Positions 9,214 through 18,269 are shown, numbered from the stretch's first letter. The stretch: DNA of 64,000 nt from Rhodocyclaceae bacterium (GCA_016718525.1 JADKDD010000001.1:806001-870000), one strand, 5' to 3'. A program made the numbers and translations. Notes: a model not told the origin generated them from the letters alone.

Positions 9214-10055
9214 TGAATCGTTACCACACTGGCATGCTTGCCATGCGCAGCCGGTTCTTCCGGCATCGGTATCCCGCGCGTCAGCGCTGTGGCAAGTTCA
9301 TCTTCGTGCTGCGCATACAGTGCGCGCAGACGTTCCGGGGTGACCTCGGCAACTGGCAAGTCAAACGCCATTTGTCCATCACGCAGACCGATGATGCGCG
9401 GAAAATTCGCCAGCGCTGCATCGACTTGATGCAGGGTGACGATCAAAGTCGTGCCGCGTTGTGATGCATTCGCTGTCAGGGTGCTCAGCGCTTGCTGCGC
9501 ACGATTGGGATCGAGCGATGACAAGGGTTCGTCGATCAACCACAGACTTGCCGGGGTCAACAGCGCACGGGCGAGGCCGACGCGCTGGCGTTCGCCGCCG
9601 GACAAGCGATCAACGCGCTCAAACAATTTTTCGGCCAGATCAAACGCCTCCAATGCCGCATGCGCACCGGGAATGTCGATGGGATAAAACAGAGAACGAA
9701 GGCTGGCAAACAGACTCATGGACGGCAGCGCTCCGGCCAATACGGCAGTTACCACGCGCTGGCGCGGGGGCAATGGCGGCGTCTGCGGTGCCAGAAATAA
9801 ACGACCGCGCAGCCGTTGCAGCATCTTGCTGCGCATCTGCCACGGGTTCTGTCCATCCAGCTCGACTTTACCCCTGCGTGGCTGGAGTGCGCTTGCGATC
9901 AACTCCAGCAAGGTCGTTTTACCCGCCCCTGACGGACCGATGACCGCCACCTGCTCTCCCGACGCGATACTCAGGCGATCCAGTGCCAAGGCCGCTGAAT
10001 CTCCGGCACGTGCCGCTAGGTGGCGGGCGTCAATCTGCGTCAGCTCAACTTCCAT
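9204..10055 (-). CDS. phnC: PhnC-type ABC transporter ATPase
   Basis: The 283-residue nucleotide-binding subunit has Walker A GPSGAGKTTL (about residue 38), signature LSGGERQRVGLARAL (about 150), Walker B LWLIDEPLSSLD and the switch His in VTLHQVD. It powers the two PhnE-like permeases encoded directly downstream and is 12 bases downstream of the binding-protein gene. The length is slightly above the usual 250-270 residues for PhnC because of a C-terminal extension of about 30 residues (after ALYAQHEDEL) rich in charged residues. The stop overlaps the start of the next permease gene. Confidence 0.9.
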   Translation of the reverse strand: MEVELTQIDARHLAARAGDSAALALDRLSIASGEQVAVIGPSGAGKTTLLELIASALQPRRGKVELDGQNPWQMRSKMLQRLRGRLFLAPQTPPLPPRQRVVTAVLAGALPSMSLFASLRSLFYPIDIPGAHAALEAFDLAEKLFERVDRLSGGERQRVGLARALLTPASLWLIDEPLSSLDPNRAQQALSTLTANASQRGTTLIVTLHQVDAALANFPRIIGLRDGQMAFDLPVAEVTPERLRALYAQHEDELATALTRGIPMPEEPAAHGKHASVVTIQCR

Positions 10056-10067
10056 CGTCGGTTTTGT

Positions 10068-10943
10068 TTATAGCAGTCCGGCGCTTTTTGCTGCTGCTTC
10101 GATTCCTTGATAGTTCTCTGCCTTCGTCGGGATGAATCGCGTGGCGCGTTGCAATTCGAGTATCTCCTTGCCTTCAGCAGTCGCGCGGTCAAGACTGAGC
10201 ATCGCTTTGGTCAATTTCTCGCGCGTCGCAGCGGGCATATCAACATGCACCGTCCAGTTGTAGTCGAAATAAGGTGGCGTGGTGTAGAAGACACGGACCA
10301 CTGCGGTATCCACCTTCTTTTCGGTCACGAATTTTTCCCACACCGAGCCATTGAGTGCACCGGCTTGAACTTTGCCCGAGCTCACTGCGGCGATCGTTGC
10401 ATCGTGTGCACCACTGAAGGCGACACGGCGGAAATCCTTTTCCGGATCAATGCCGGCGGCGAGCAAAAAGCTGCGCGGCATCAAGTGCCCGCTGGTGGAG
10501 CTCGCCGAGCCAAAACTGAAATCCTTGCCCTTGAGGTCAGCCAGTGACTTGATTGCCGGATCAGCGGTGATGAAGACGGACTTGAACTGGGCATCTTCCT
10601 CGCGCTGGACAATCGGAATCACCTTGCCACCCGAGCGCTTGTTTGCTTGAACAAAAGTAAAGCCGCCAAACCAGGCAAGATCGACTTTCTTGTTGACCAA
10701 GGCTTCGACCGCGGCTGCGTAGTCGGTGACTGGTATGAACTCAACCTTGACTCCGAGCTTTTGTTCCAGATACTTGACCAGCGGAGCTGCCTTGCGCGCA
10801 AGTTCGGTCGGCGATTCGTCAGGGATTGCGGTGACGCGAAATACCTCATCGGCAATTGAGGCGCCGCTAAATCCGACGCTGGCGGCCAACAGCAAATAGC
10901 TGATGAGTGAGCGGATGGTCCGAGACCAGGAAATATCAAACAT
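10068..10943 (-). CDS. PhnD-type periplasmic substrate-binding protein (putative selenium oxyanion transporter)
   Basis: The 291-residue protein has an N-terminal signal peptide (hydrophobic residues about 10-30, cleavage near SIADE). The mature part has the PhnD fold with AIPDESPTELARK, LAWFGGFTFVQA, FGSASSTSGHL and AFSGAHDATI, which line the ligand cleft in this family. I recall very similar proteins being annotated as putative selenate ABC transporter binding proteins because they occur beside selD. Here egtD is divergent at the operon head, and senA, senB and selD lie within 13 kb, which supports a selenium ligand. Phosphonate or phosphite uptake is the alternative, but no phosphonate-degradation gene is nearby. 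Confidence 0.8.
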   Translation of the reverse strand: MFDISWSRTIRSLISYLLLAASVGFSGASIADEVFRVTAIPDESPTELARKAAPLVKYLEQKLGVKVEFIPVTDYAAAVEALVNKKVDLAWFGGFTFVQANKRSGGKVIPIVQREEDAQFKSVFITADPAIKSLADLKGKDFSFGSASSTSGHLMPRSFLLAAGIDPEKDFRRVAFSGAHDATIAAVSSGKVQAGALNGSVWEKFVTEKKVDTAVVRVFYTTPPYFDYNWTVHVDMPAATREKLTKAMLSLDRATAEGKEILELQRATRFIPTKAENYQGIEAAAKSAGLL

Positions 10944-11017
10944 TGCAAACTCCTAGAGGATGGCTAAGTGAGGGAGAATCAGAGACTGGCGACTTATCAA
11001 CCTCGCCATTTAACTAT

Positions 11018-12019
11018 ATGACGATGACTCCCTTCCCCGTGGCGCAGAAAAAACCTCAATTGCTGCGTCTGCACCATCAGGACGATGAAGCAAGCCGCGT
11101 TGAGCTTGCCACCGGCTTGTTGGCAGAGGTCAGCAGCATTGCTCCGAAGTTCCTCTACGACGCCTTGGGATCGCGGCTTTTCGCGGCAATCACTGAACTG
11201 CCGGAGTACTACCCGACGCGAACGGAGGCCGCGATTTTCACAACGCACAAAGCTGCGATGGCAGCCGCCATCGGCACAGGTCGTACGCTGGTGGATTTGG
11301 GTGCCGGCAATTGCGAAAAGGCGGCAAATCTATTTGACGCATTAATGCCGGCGCGGTACGTGGCCGTTGATATTTCTGCGGACTATCTGTCCGATGCGCT
11401 GGACTTCTTGCAGTTCCGTCACCCAGCAATGGATTTGCTCGGTATCGGAATCGATTTTTCGACCACTTTCACGCTACCACCTCAAGCTGATATCGAAGAT
11501 TGCGTTGTGTTTTATCCCGGATCCAGTATCGGAAATTTCACGCCGGTACAAGCTGAAGTCTTTTTGCGCCAGATTCGTGCCGCAGCGAAAGGTGGCGGTC
11601 TGCTGATCGGTGTTGATCTGGTCAAACCCGTCAGCGTGCTTGAGCCGGCATATGACGACGCACTCGGTGTCACTGCGGCGTTCAATCGCAATATGCTGAC
11701 CATAAGCAACCGGTTGCTTGACGCCGACTTCAATGTTTCCGATTTCCGGCACATTGCCTGCTTCAATTCGCGGGAAAGTCGCATCGAAATGCACCTTGAA
11801 GCCTTGCGTGAAGTTACGGTCTGCTGGCCCGACGTCAATGGAGCTTCCACCGGAAAGTCAGGGCGTGTTTTTCATGCTGGCGAGCGAATTCATACAGAGA
11901 ACTCGTACAAATACACCCTGGATCATTTCGCAACCCTGTTGCATGTTGCCGGATATACAAAAATTCGCTATTGGACTGATCCAAATGACTGGTTTGCCGT
12001 GTTTTGGGCAGATCATTGA
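11018..12019 (+). CDS. egtD: L-histidine N-alpha-methyltransferase EgtD
   Basis: EgtD makes hercynine (N-alpha-trimethylhistidine) from histidine with three SAM molecules. Hercynine is the precursor of both ergothioneine and selenoneine. The 333-residue protein begins with the usual PKFLYDALGSRLFAAITELPEYYPTR-type region, containing FLYDALGSRLF and PEYYPTRTE. It also has a SAM motif LVDLGAGNCEKA and a FYPGSSIGNF motif, all typical of EgtD. The start at 11018 (ATG ACG ATG) gives a family-like length. An upstream ATG at 10907 lies inside the divergent binding-protein gene. It is divergent from the transporter operon and 2.7 kb from the senA-like gene that would use its product. Confidence 0.92.
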   Translation: MTMTPFPVAQKKPQLLRLHHQDDEASRVELATGLLAEVSSIAPKFLYDALGSRLFAAITELPEYYPTRTEAAIFTTHKAAMAAAIGTGRTLVDLGAGNCEKAANLFDALMPARYVAVDISADYLSDALDFLQFRHPAMDLLGIGIDFSTTFTLPPQADIEDCVVFYPGSSIGNFTPVQAEVFLRQIRAAAKGGGLLIGVDLVKPVSVLEPAYDDALGVTAAFNRNMLTISNRLLDADFNVSDFRHIACFNSRESRIEMHLEALREVTVCWPDVNGASTGKSGRVFHAGERIHTENSYKYTLDHFATLLHVAGYTKIRYWTDPNDWFAVFWADH

Positions 12020-12211
12020 CGCTTGCGTCGAGCAAATTCGTTGTTTTTTGCTGAAAACCTCAGTGCTACTCAGCGCAAATTCGTCAGGAATTTTGATGGA
12101 TCAAGGCGTTGACTGAAGTCGCCGGGCGTTAAACTACGCACTGTCGTAGCGTCGTGATAGACGCTATTTCCGACACCCCTCAACGCACCGATTTTTCATT
12201 CTGGTACTTTT

Positions 12212-14458
12212 TTGACGTTTTCAGGTCGCGCACCCGCGTCGCTCATCGTGCCTCATTCCACATCTCCCCGCCAACGTCCAGCCAAGAAAAAACCTGCCAA
12301 GGCCAAAGTAGCCGGACCGGTGGCAGTTGCATCGGCGGCACCAATCCGTGCCCGGCGCAAGAAGCCGGCTGCCGCAAAAAAACGGGTCAGGAAAGCTGCT
12401 GCTGCCGAAGCGGTAACGCTGGATCAGCCATCGGTGCCGCGGCTCGTCATGGTGCGTACCAGTGGCATGAAGCTGTTGCGCAGTGCTGGTGGCCTGACTA
12501 TGCAGGCGGTGCGCCTGCCGGTATCGACGGCCAAAGTGGTGGGCGCTTTTGTTCCGTTGACGCGTCGACTGGCCGGCGAATCGCATATCACCGGCGAAGC
12601 GTTCACGCGTGAAGTTGACCAGATATTTGTGACACTTTATGAGCACCCGCTGACCAAACAAACGCGGCGTATCACTTCATATCTGCGCTCGCGCAATGCG
12701 TTGCCGAATGAACTCTCGACCGAGAACCTGATTCGCTATGTGCTTAACGAGTCGGTTGCGCGCTCGCCAATTCCGGTGCCACAGGAAATCATCGACGAGT
12801 TCTGGACCTTCTTCGACGAATTGATGTCCGACCCCGAGCTGCGCGGGCTGGGCGAGTTGAGTCTGGACATTACGCGCCTGATACTCAAGACCTATGAGCC
12901 GCTGTTGGTGGAAGTCATCAACGAGCTGAAGGATATTTACTACTCGAATCAGAACCGCATGGAGGCGCTGTTGCGCAGGGTTCAGGTGGTGCGTCGGGAT
13001 CTGCAGATTATTCGACGCCAGATTCGGGCACTGCGCTATATCCGGCCGTTCTTTCAAGTTGATGCCAAAGATTTTCGGGGACAGGCCGAGATTGTCGCGA
13101 AGATGGTGCGTGAGTTCGGACCTTTCTTCATCAAGATGGCTCAGGTCGCCGCGGCAACGGCGGATTTCCTGCCGGACGAAATTGCCCGCGAGCTCGCCGT
13201 GTTTCAGGAGGATGTGCCACCGATGTCTCCCGACGAGGCGCGCAACGCGATCTTCGATAGTTTCGGCCGCCTGCCAGAAGAAATGTACTTCGGGTTTGAC
13301 GCGCAGAAGCCACTGAAGTCAGGCTCTATCGGCTCGGTTTATCTGGCCAAAAAACCGGTGATGATCAATGGTGTTGAGCACCTCGTGCCGGTCATCATCA
13401 AGGTCGGGCGACACAATATCGACCGCGAATTCCTGATGGGTAAAACCTCGATGGGCCTGATGCTGTTGTCCAGCCAATACTGGGCGCCGCACGGCAAGCT
13501 GACGCCCTTCCTGAAAGCCATGACCGAACAGATTGACGGCTTTATCGAGGGCTTTCGTGGCGAACTTCAATTTCAGCGCGAAGCCAATGTACAGGCGAGT
13601 TTTGCCCGGCGCGCGCAGAACAGTACCATTTGGCATGTACCAGAGGTCTATACCGCGACCGACCGCGTGATCGAAATGGAGTATGTCGAAGATGCGGTCA
13701 ACATTTCACGCGCGGTCAAACATTTCAAGCCGGAAGATCCGATTGCCTATCGTCGCGATCTGGCCAATAAATTTCTCTTCGCCGTCATGAGCCAGATCTT
13801 CATTTATCAAGAAGTACATGGAGACTTGCATCCGGGAAACGTGATGGTCGATAAAGATCGGAGGTTGCACCTGGTCGACTGGGGAAACACGATACAGCTG
13901 GCCGGCAAGATGGGCCCGGTGGTGCGCTACCTGAGGGGCGCGCTGGTTGCCGACCCGGACGCATTGACCGATTCGCTGATTGCGATTAGTACGGACCCTG
14001 AGGCGGCTATGGCGAGACGCGCTGAAATTCGTGAAGCCTTGGTGCGCACCTTAGGCAAAAAAGACCTCAAGCCACTGTCGTACAGCTTCCCGTGGACGCT
14101 TTATCTGGAAGGGCCGGAGGGTTGGTTGAAGCGTGCCAATTCGCTTGGGGCATTGATGTCCAATACGCAACAACTTGGCCTGGTTGTGCGCAACGACTAT
14201 CTTCACCTTTCGCGCTCGTTTATCGCCATGGTGGCGACGCTGGGCAACCTTTACGACGGTGTGCCGCGCTACCGTGCGCTGATTGATATTTTTATTGCCA
14301 TCAATACATTTCCAGCTCGCGCGTTGCAGGATTTTTTGCGCAGCAAACGATCCGACATTGTTCGGTTGTCGGGCGCCCTGGGACGTCGGGCAATGTTTGT
14401 CGCTCCGGCAACAGTCAAAACCTCGCCGTCACTTTTGAAAACGGTGATTAACGGTTGA
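12212..14458 (+). CDS. AarF/UbiB (ABC1)-family atypical kinase with basic N-terminal tail
   Basis: The 748-residue protein belongs to the ABC1/ADCK/UbiB family. It has a KxGQ-like segment (FFIKMAQVAAATADFLP, about 305), an Ala/Gly-rich loop in GSIGSVYLAKK, and the catalytic and metal site HGDLHPGNVMVD (about 536) plus VDWGN. It is longer than UbiB (about 540 residues) and lacks clear C-terminal membrane helices, so a ubiquinone role is not assured. Residues about 20-65 form a Lys/Ala/Pro-rich tail (PAKKKPAKAK, RRKKPAAAKKRVRKAAAAEA) like histone H1 or AlgP tails. The start is uncertain: a TTG at 12212 or a GTG at 12248. It lies between egtD and the senA-like gene without an obvious functional link. 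Confidence 0.85.
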   Translation: MTFSGRAPASLIVPHSTSPRQRPAKKKPAKAKVAGPVAVASAAPIRARRKKPAAAKKRVRKAAAAEAVTLDQPSVPRLVMVRTSGMKLLRSAGGLTMQAVRLPVSTAKVVGAFVPLTRRLAGESHITGEAFTREVDQIFVTLYEHPLTKQTRRITSYLRSRNALPNELSTENLIRYVLNESVARSPIPVPQEIIDEFWTFFDELMSDPELRGLGELSLDITRLILKTYEPLLVEVINELKDIYYSNQNRMEALLRRVQVVRRDLQIIRRQIRALRYIRPFFQVDAKDFRGQAEIVAKMVREFGPFFIKMAQVAAATADFLPDEIARELAVFQEDVPPMSPDEARNAIFDSFGRLPEEMYFGFDAQKPLKSGSIGSVYLAKKPVMINGVEHLVPVIIKVGRHNIDREFLMGKTSMGLMLLSSQYWAPHGKLTPFLKAMTEQIDGFIEGFRGELQFQREANVQASFARRAQNSTIWHVPEVYTATDRVIEMEYVEDAVNISRAVKHFKPEDPIAYRRDLANKFLFAVMSQIFIYQEVHGDLHPGNVMVDKDRRLHLVDWGNTIQLAGKMGPVVRYLRGALVADPDALTDSLIAISTDPEAAMARRAEIREALVRTLGKKDLKPLSYSFPWTLYLEGPEGWLKRANSLGALMSNTQQLGLVVRNDYLHLSRSFIAMVATLGNLYDGVPRYRALIDIFIAINTFPARALQDFLRSKRSDIVRLSGALGRRAMFVAPATVKTSPSLLKTVING

Positions 14459-14500
14459 CCAAACCAAGAACAGCAGTTCTTGCTGCTGCAGTCTTCGCCC

Positions 14501-14530
14501 GCCAGTTGGTGCTGGCCGGACGCCGTCAAA
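14501..14530 (+). repeat. Interspersed VGAG repeat, intergenic copy
   Basis: The sequence is GCCAGTTGGTGCTGG, then CCGG, then ACGCCGTCAAA. It begins 42 bases after the stop of the AarF-family gene and just before the 37-base tandem repeat. It shares the 13-base core CAGTTGGTGCTGG with five other places in the window. Confidence 0.85.
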
Positions 14531-14547
14531 GTCAAAGCCCCTTTGTT

Positions 14548-14621
14548 AAAGCTGCCACCCCGCAAAGCGGAATCCAAGGCATGCAAAGCTGCCACCCCGC
14601 GAAGCGGAATCCAAGGCATGC
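14548..14621 (+). repeat. 37-base tandem repeat, two units
   Basis: Two head-to-tail 37-base units (14548-14584 and 14585-14621) differ at one position. Each holds a small palindrome, CCGC-RAA-GCGG. A degraded third start follows (cagagccgcc). The whole 14459-14756 gap, between the AarF-family gene and the end of the senA-like gene, is occupied by the interspersed repeat copy and this duplication. I see no gene in it. Confidence 0.85.
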
Positions 14622-14756
14622 AGAGCCGCCAGCCAATCGGCTAAGCACGATGAGCTCGTGCAAGCCGCTGGTTATCCCGCAAGGGGAAGGTCGCATGCGA
14701 ACTTCGCGATTGGAGAGCGGTGATTTTTCACTTTAGTCTGCAGTTGGGACGACAAG

Positions 14757-16019
14757 CTACAAAGCGCAAGAACGAAATCCGGCAAAAATATCATTGCGTT
14801 CGGCGGTGAAAAAGTTTCGGTAGCGCGGATGACGCATACCGGGATCAGTGGCGAATGAAGCGCCGCGGAGTACCGGACGCCCGTCGAACCAGGGCTGCGA
14901 ATAATCACGGTAAGGGTGCGCAGTAAATCCGGGGTAGGGCGCGAATGCGGAAGCAGTCCATTCCCAAACCTCACCCCAGGCGAAATCCTTGGCAGTCGAA
15001 GTACATGCGGCCATTTCCCATTCGGCTTCGCTGGGTAGACGCCGTCCTGCCCACCGGCACCACGCCTGAGCTTCGTGCATGTTTAGGTTGATAGCCGGAA
15101 GTGAGAGGTCAAGTTCGTTCCACTCGCCGAAGCAGCAGCGCTGCCAAGTCGTTCCGGCGCGGATTAGGTAACGCGGTAACGCCTGTTCCTGGTGTTGCCG
15201 CCAGCGCCAGCCGTCTGTCGACCACCAGCGGTGGTCATCGTATCCACCGGCCTCAACGAATGGCAGGAAGCGCTGCCAAGTTACTGGCGAGCAATCAATG
15301 CGATACAGCTTCAGAAAAACCTCACTAGCGCCGAGTTCATTGTCGAAGGCGAATCCTGCTCCGGATGAACCGAGTTGCCAGCGTCCGCCTTCAAGCAACA
15401 GCTCAGCGTTCGATGCCGTGTTCCGGGCATCTGCGGTCTGCGGCTGTTGGTCTCGCAGCGAAATACCGAGATGCTGCGCCATGTAGATCCAGGCTTCCCG
15501 ATGCATGGCTTCGTGAAACAACGCAAGCCGGAAGAAATACAGCTGGTCGTCGCTGGGTGCCGCGTGATTGCTCGCAATGCTGCGTAGCCTCTTCAGCGTA
15601 CGCTCGCGAATCCGGTTCAAATAACTCACTATCGCACTTTCATCGGGCAACGCCAATCTCCAGCGCGTCACATGGGCGACATTGCTGGAATCGTACAGAT
15701 TGTCGGCGTCAGGCAGGAGCGATGCAGTCCGGTCCTTTTCAATCGCACCTTGATCGGCGCTCAGTCCTTCGGAAAAATGCAGATTGCGGTCGATCCAATA
15801 TTCCTCAAACCAGCCGATGTGCCCCAGTTCCCACAGAGGAGGATTAAGCGCCGGCGAGTACGGCACGTGGAATTTGTCGCCAAGCGCGGCGCGATAGGCG
15901 GTGACCAGATCGAACAAACTTCTGCGACTGATGAGCAAGGCTTCTGCCAAAGCTTGAGGGCCTGAACAACGCGGGTGATCCGGAGGATTTTTCGTGCCGG
16001 GAGGGGTGCTAATTTTCAT
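14757..16019 (-). CDS. senA: EgtB-like enzyme, most likely selenoneine synthase SenA
   Basis: The 420-residue protein has an N-terminal DinB-like domain and a C-terminal formylglycine-generating-enzyme-like domain, the architecture of EgtB and SenA. Candidate iron ligands are His in WELGHIGWFEEYW (about 73) and the HEAMH pair (about 168-172). The C-terminal half shows the family motifs WEWTASAF, LRGASFAT and RNFF. EgtB makes the C-S bond of ergothioneine; SenA makes the C-Se bond of selenoneine from hercynine and a selenosugar. The divergent neighbour 16 bases away is a SenB-like glycosyltransferase, which favours SenA. No egtA, egtC or egtE is in the window. Sequence motifs alone do not separate EgtB from SenA with certainty. 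Confidence 0.8.
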   Translation of the reverse strand: MKISTPPGTKNPPDHPRCSGPQALAEALLISRRSLFDLVTAYRAALGDKFHVPYSPALNPPLWELGHIGWFEEYWIDRNLHFSEGLSADQGAIEKDRTASLLPDADNLYDSSNVAHVTRWRLALPDESAIVSYLNRIRERTLKRLRSIASNHAAPSDDQLYFFRLALFHEAMHREAWIYMAQHLGISLRDQQPQTADARNTASNAELLLEGGRWQLGSSGAGFAFDNELGASEVFLKLYRIDCSPVTWQRFLPFVEAGGYDDHRWWSTDGWRWRQHQEQALPRYLIRAGTTWQRCCFGEWNELDLSLPAINLNMHEAQAWCRWAGRRLPSEAEWEMAACTSTAKDFAWGEVWEWTASAFAPYPGFTAHPYRDYSQPWFDGRPVLRGASFATDPGMRHPRYRNFFTAERNDIFAGFRSCAL

Positions 16020-16035
16020 CTACCTATAATGCCTG
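16020..16035. promoter_or_regulatory. senA/senB divergent intergenic region with TATAAT box
   Basis: Only 16 bases separate the two divergent start codons, so both promoters must overlap the opposite gene. TATAAT at 16025-16030 is a perfect -10 box on the plus strand, ending 5 bases before the senB ATG. If it is used, the senB transcript would be leaderless or nearly so. No convincing -35 box is seen. Confidence 0.35.
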
Positions 16036-17010
16036 ATGTCCATTTCAAAGCACAAGCCCGTCATTTTTTTGGTCACCCCGGCACTGCACGATGCCAATAA
16101 CGGTAATTGGCAAACGGCGCAGCGCTGGGCAAGGATGCTGGCTGGAAAGTATTCGGTTAATGTGCAGTCATCCTGGGCGGGAGAGCAGGCTGATGTGCTG
16201 ATCGCACTGCACGCCAGGCGTTCTGCCGGGTCAATTGATGCGTGGGCGCGAACTGTTCCTAAGCGTCCCTTGGTAGTGGTAATGACCGGTACGGACTTGT
16301 ATCGTGATATCGCGACGGATGTCGATGCACAACGCTCGCTGCAACGTGCTGATCGATTGATTGTGCTTCAGGAACTCGGTGGCCTGGCATTGCCTGAATC
16401 CGTTCGCGGTAAAAGTGTGGTGTGTTTTCAATCGGCACCAGCGCAACAGGCACGAATCAAGACCAAACGTCATTTGCGGGCGCTGATGGTCGGTCATCTG
16501 CGCGAAGTCAAATCGCCGCAGACTTTTTTTTCGGTGGCGCGAACCTTGCGGCAGCGCGACGATTTGCGGTTCGATCATATCGGCGCAGCACTTGACCCGG
16601 CACTTGGTGAAGTGGCTGCAGCCTTGGCTCGGGAATGTCCGCATTACCGATGGCTTGGTGCACTTTCTCATCATGAAACCCGTGAACGGATATCCCGTGC
16701 GCACGTATTGGTGCATACCAGCAGGCTGGAAGGTGGCGCCCATGTGGTGCTGGAGGCTGTCAACAGCGGCACACCGGTGCTGGCTTCACGGATCGATGGC
16801 AATGTCGGGATGCTCGGCGTCGATTACGCGGGCTATTTTGATTGGGATGATCGCGCCGCGTTGAGTAGTTTGTTGCAACGCTGCCGCGATGATGAGGCGT
16901 TTTTCCAGCACTTGCGACAGCAATGTGCCGCGCGGGCACCCTTGTTTGCCCCGGCACGCGAGAAAAGTACGCTACTGGCGATTGTTGCGGAGTGCTTGTC
17001 GGCCGTTTAG
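16036..17010 (+). CDS. senB: SenB-like selenosugar synthase (GT-B glycosyltransferase)
   Basis: The 324-residue protein has a two-lobed GT-B layout. The N-terminal lobe has TPALHDANNGNWQTAQRWA; the C-terminal lobe has MVGHLREVKSPQ, RISRAHVLVHTSRLEGGAHV and the donor-binding Glu in VLEAVNSGTPVLAS. In characterised sen clusters SenB forms a selenosugar (Se-C bond) from selenophosphate and a UDP-sugar. The N-terminal GNW/T/RWA pattern and direct pairing with an EgtB/SenA-like gene support this call. The selenophosphate would come from the SelD fusion 6 kb away. A generic glycosyltransferase is the alternative. Confidence 0.8.
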   Translation: MSISKHKPVIFLVTPALHDANNGNWQTAQRWARMLAGKYSVNVQSSWAGEQADVLIALHARRSAGSIDAWARTVPKRPLVVVMTGTDLYRDIATDVDAQRSLQRADRLIVLQELGGLALPESVRGKSVVCFQSAPAQQARIKTKRHLRALMVGHLREVKSPQTFFSVARTLRQRDDLRFDHIGAALDPALGEVAAALARECPHYRWLGALSHHETRERISRAHVLVHTSRLEGGAHVVLEAVNSGTPVLASRIDGNVGMLGVDYAGYFDWDDRAALSSLLQRCRDDEAFFQHLRQQCAARAPLFAPAREKSTLLAIVAECLSAV

Positions 17011-17185
17011 GCGATGGGATCGCGCAACTACAAGCTTTTCCAATCGATTGCGCAAGGCCTGTTTAGACTGTTAGCTGACTGCTTCGTGTCCTGAACTGTC
17101 AGGTGAATAATCCATTTGGTGGACACTCATGTCGCCACTGGGTCATCTTTCCCGCCGTTACCGGCAGTCGCCGCGAAATCTTGAG

Positions 17186-17219
17186 GCCCAACGTTTTAGC
17201 CGTCCGGCTGTGCCCAAAT
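17186..17219 (-). other. attC-like core remnant at the edge of the cassette-like island
   Basis: On the minus strand, just after the MddA-like gene stop, a short inverted repeat (AGCCG/CGGCT) is followed by CTAAAACGTTGGGC. The last seven bases fit the integron core consensus GTTRRRY. The site is shorter than a full attC, so it may be a decayed or truncated end site. Confidence 0.3.
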
Positions 17220-17227
17220 ATTTGGGA

Positions 17228-17971
17228 TCACTGGTCTTTCTTTCCACCTGGCAAAGGTAGAAGCATCGAGACTTGATTCTTGTACTGTATATAGTCGCCG
17301 CCAATCGAGGCGACGAGATCCCGCTCCTCAAGTTGAAGTGCGATAAGAATGTATGCCGTAGTGACAAGCGAGAACACGAGATGCCCCAAGGTCATGCGCG
17401 GCGTAGCCCAGAAAGCGATAACAAAACCCAGCATGATGGGATGGCGCACCAGTTTGTAAAGGCCGAAAACTTTGAACTTCACGCTTATGTATTTTTCGCC
17501 GCGAAGGTTTAGATAAACCTGTCGGAGTCCGAACAGATCGAAATGGTTGATCATGAACGTTGAGGTTAAGGTTATCAACCAGCCTACCCAAAAAAGCCCC
17601 CAAAGCATGAGCGTTCCTGCCGAGTTTTTGACTTCCCATACGACACCCGGAAGCGGTTGCCATTGCCAGAACAACAGCGCGAGCGCGAGACTCGATAGCA
17701 GAACATAGGTACTCCGTTCAATTGCCTCTGGCACCATGACGGTCCACCAACGCTTGAAACCGGGTCGGGCCATAACGCTGTGCTGAACGGCAAAAACGCT
17801 AAGCAACAAGAAGTTGACTAGCAGAGATGAAACAAGGCCACCCTCCGCGCCGGAATCGATTGATTTCGGCACGAGCCAATTTCCAACAAACCCAATTAAA
17901 TAGAGGAATACAACAAAAAACAGCAAATATGTAGCGACTCCGTATACCAATGAAATAGTCTTGGTCATCAT
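17228..17971 (-). CDS. NnrU/ICMT-fold membrane methyltransferase, MddA-like
   Basis: The 247-residue integral membrane protein has about six helices. The C-terminal signature RHPIMLGFVIAFWATP plus LEERDLVASIGGDYIQY is shared by isoprenylcysteine-methyltransferase-like enzymes. The N-terminal FLYLIGFVGNWLVPKSID is the pattern I associate with methanethiol S-methyltransferase MddA, which makes dimethyl sulfide with SAM. In a selenium locus it could also methylate methylselenol, but that is inference. It is the distal gene of the same-strand cassette-like island and is followed by an attC-like core. Confidence 0.7.
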   Translation of the reverse strand: MMTKTISLVYGVATYLLFFVVFLYLIGFVGNWLVPKSIDSGAEGGLVSSLLVNFLLLSVFAVQHSVMARPGFKRWWTVMVPEAIERSTYVLLSSLALALLFWQWQPLPGVVWEVKNSAGTLMLWGLFWVGWLITLTSTFMINHFDLFGLRQVYLNLRGEKYISVKFKVFGLYKLVRHPIMLGFVIAFWATPRMTLGHLVFSLVTTAYILIALQLEERDLVASIGGDYIQYKNQVSMLLPLPGGKKDQ

Positions 17972-18255
17972 GTATCCACTCCCATTTCGTTGGTACCCAA
18001 TGGCTCAAAATATCACAAAATGCTCAAGAAAATTGCAGAATCGAAAGGGCCAAGTTACGACTGAGAGAGGCTAAATTCAAACGTATGGGCTTACGGCCAT
18101 TGTTGGCCGAGAGCGAAAGCAGATTTTCCAACCGTCAATGCACGTTTACGCTGCATAGAAGAATTAGAACTTGCTCCTGCGCCGACATTAGGTCCGAGCG
18201 TCGGCTTCCGTAATATTTGAATCGGTGCTTCAGACTGAAAGCTGTCCTTCGGGTA
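17972..18255 (-). other. Gene-poor spacer inside the cassette-like island
   Basis: No convincing gene is seen here. A minus-strand 82-codon frame (18091-18339) starts inside the attC-like palindrome and has a composition unlike a folded protein. A six-base inverted repeat (GCCGAC at 18182, GTCGGC at 18201) could be the relic of another palindromic recombination site. The stretch upstream of 17971 presumably holds the promoter of the MddA-like gene. Confidence 0.4.
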
Positions 18256-18269
18256 TCTCGAAAGCAGTC

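Noticed and set aside
7501..10943. Assignment of the transporter as a dedicated phosphonate system
   Set aside because: The fold fits, but no phosphonate-degradation gene is nearby, whereas selenium genes are; kept as an alternative only.
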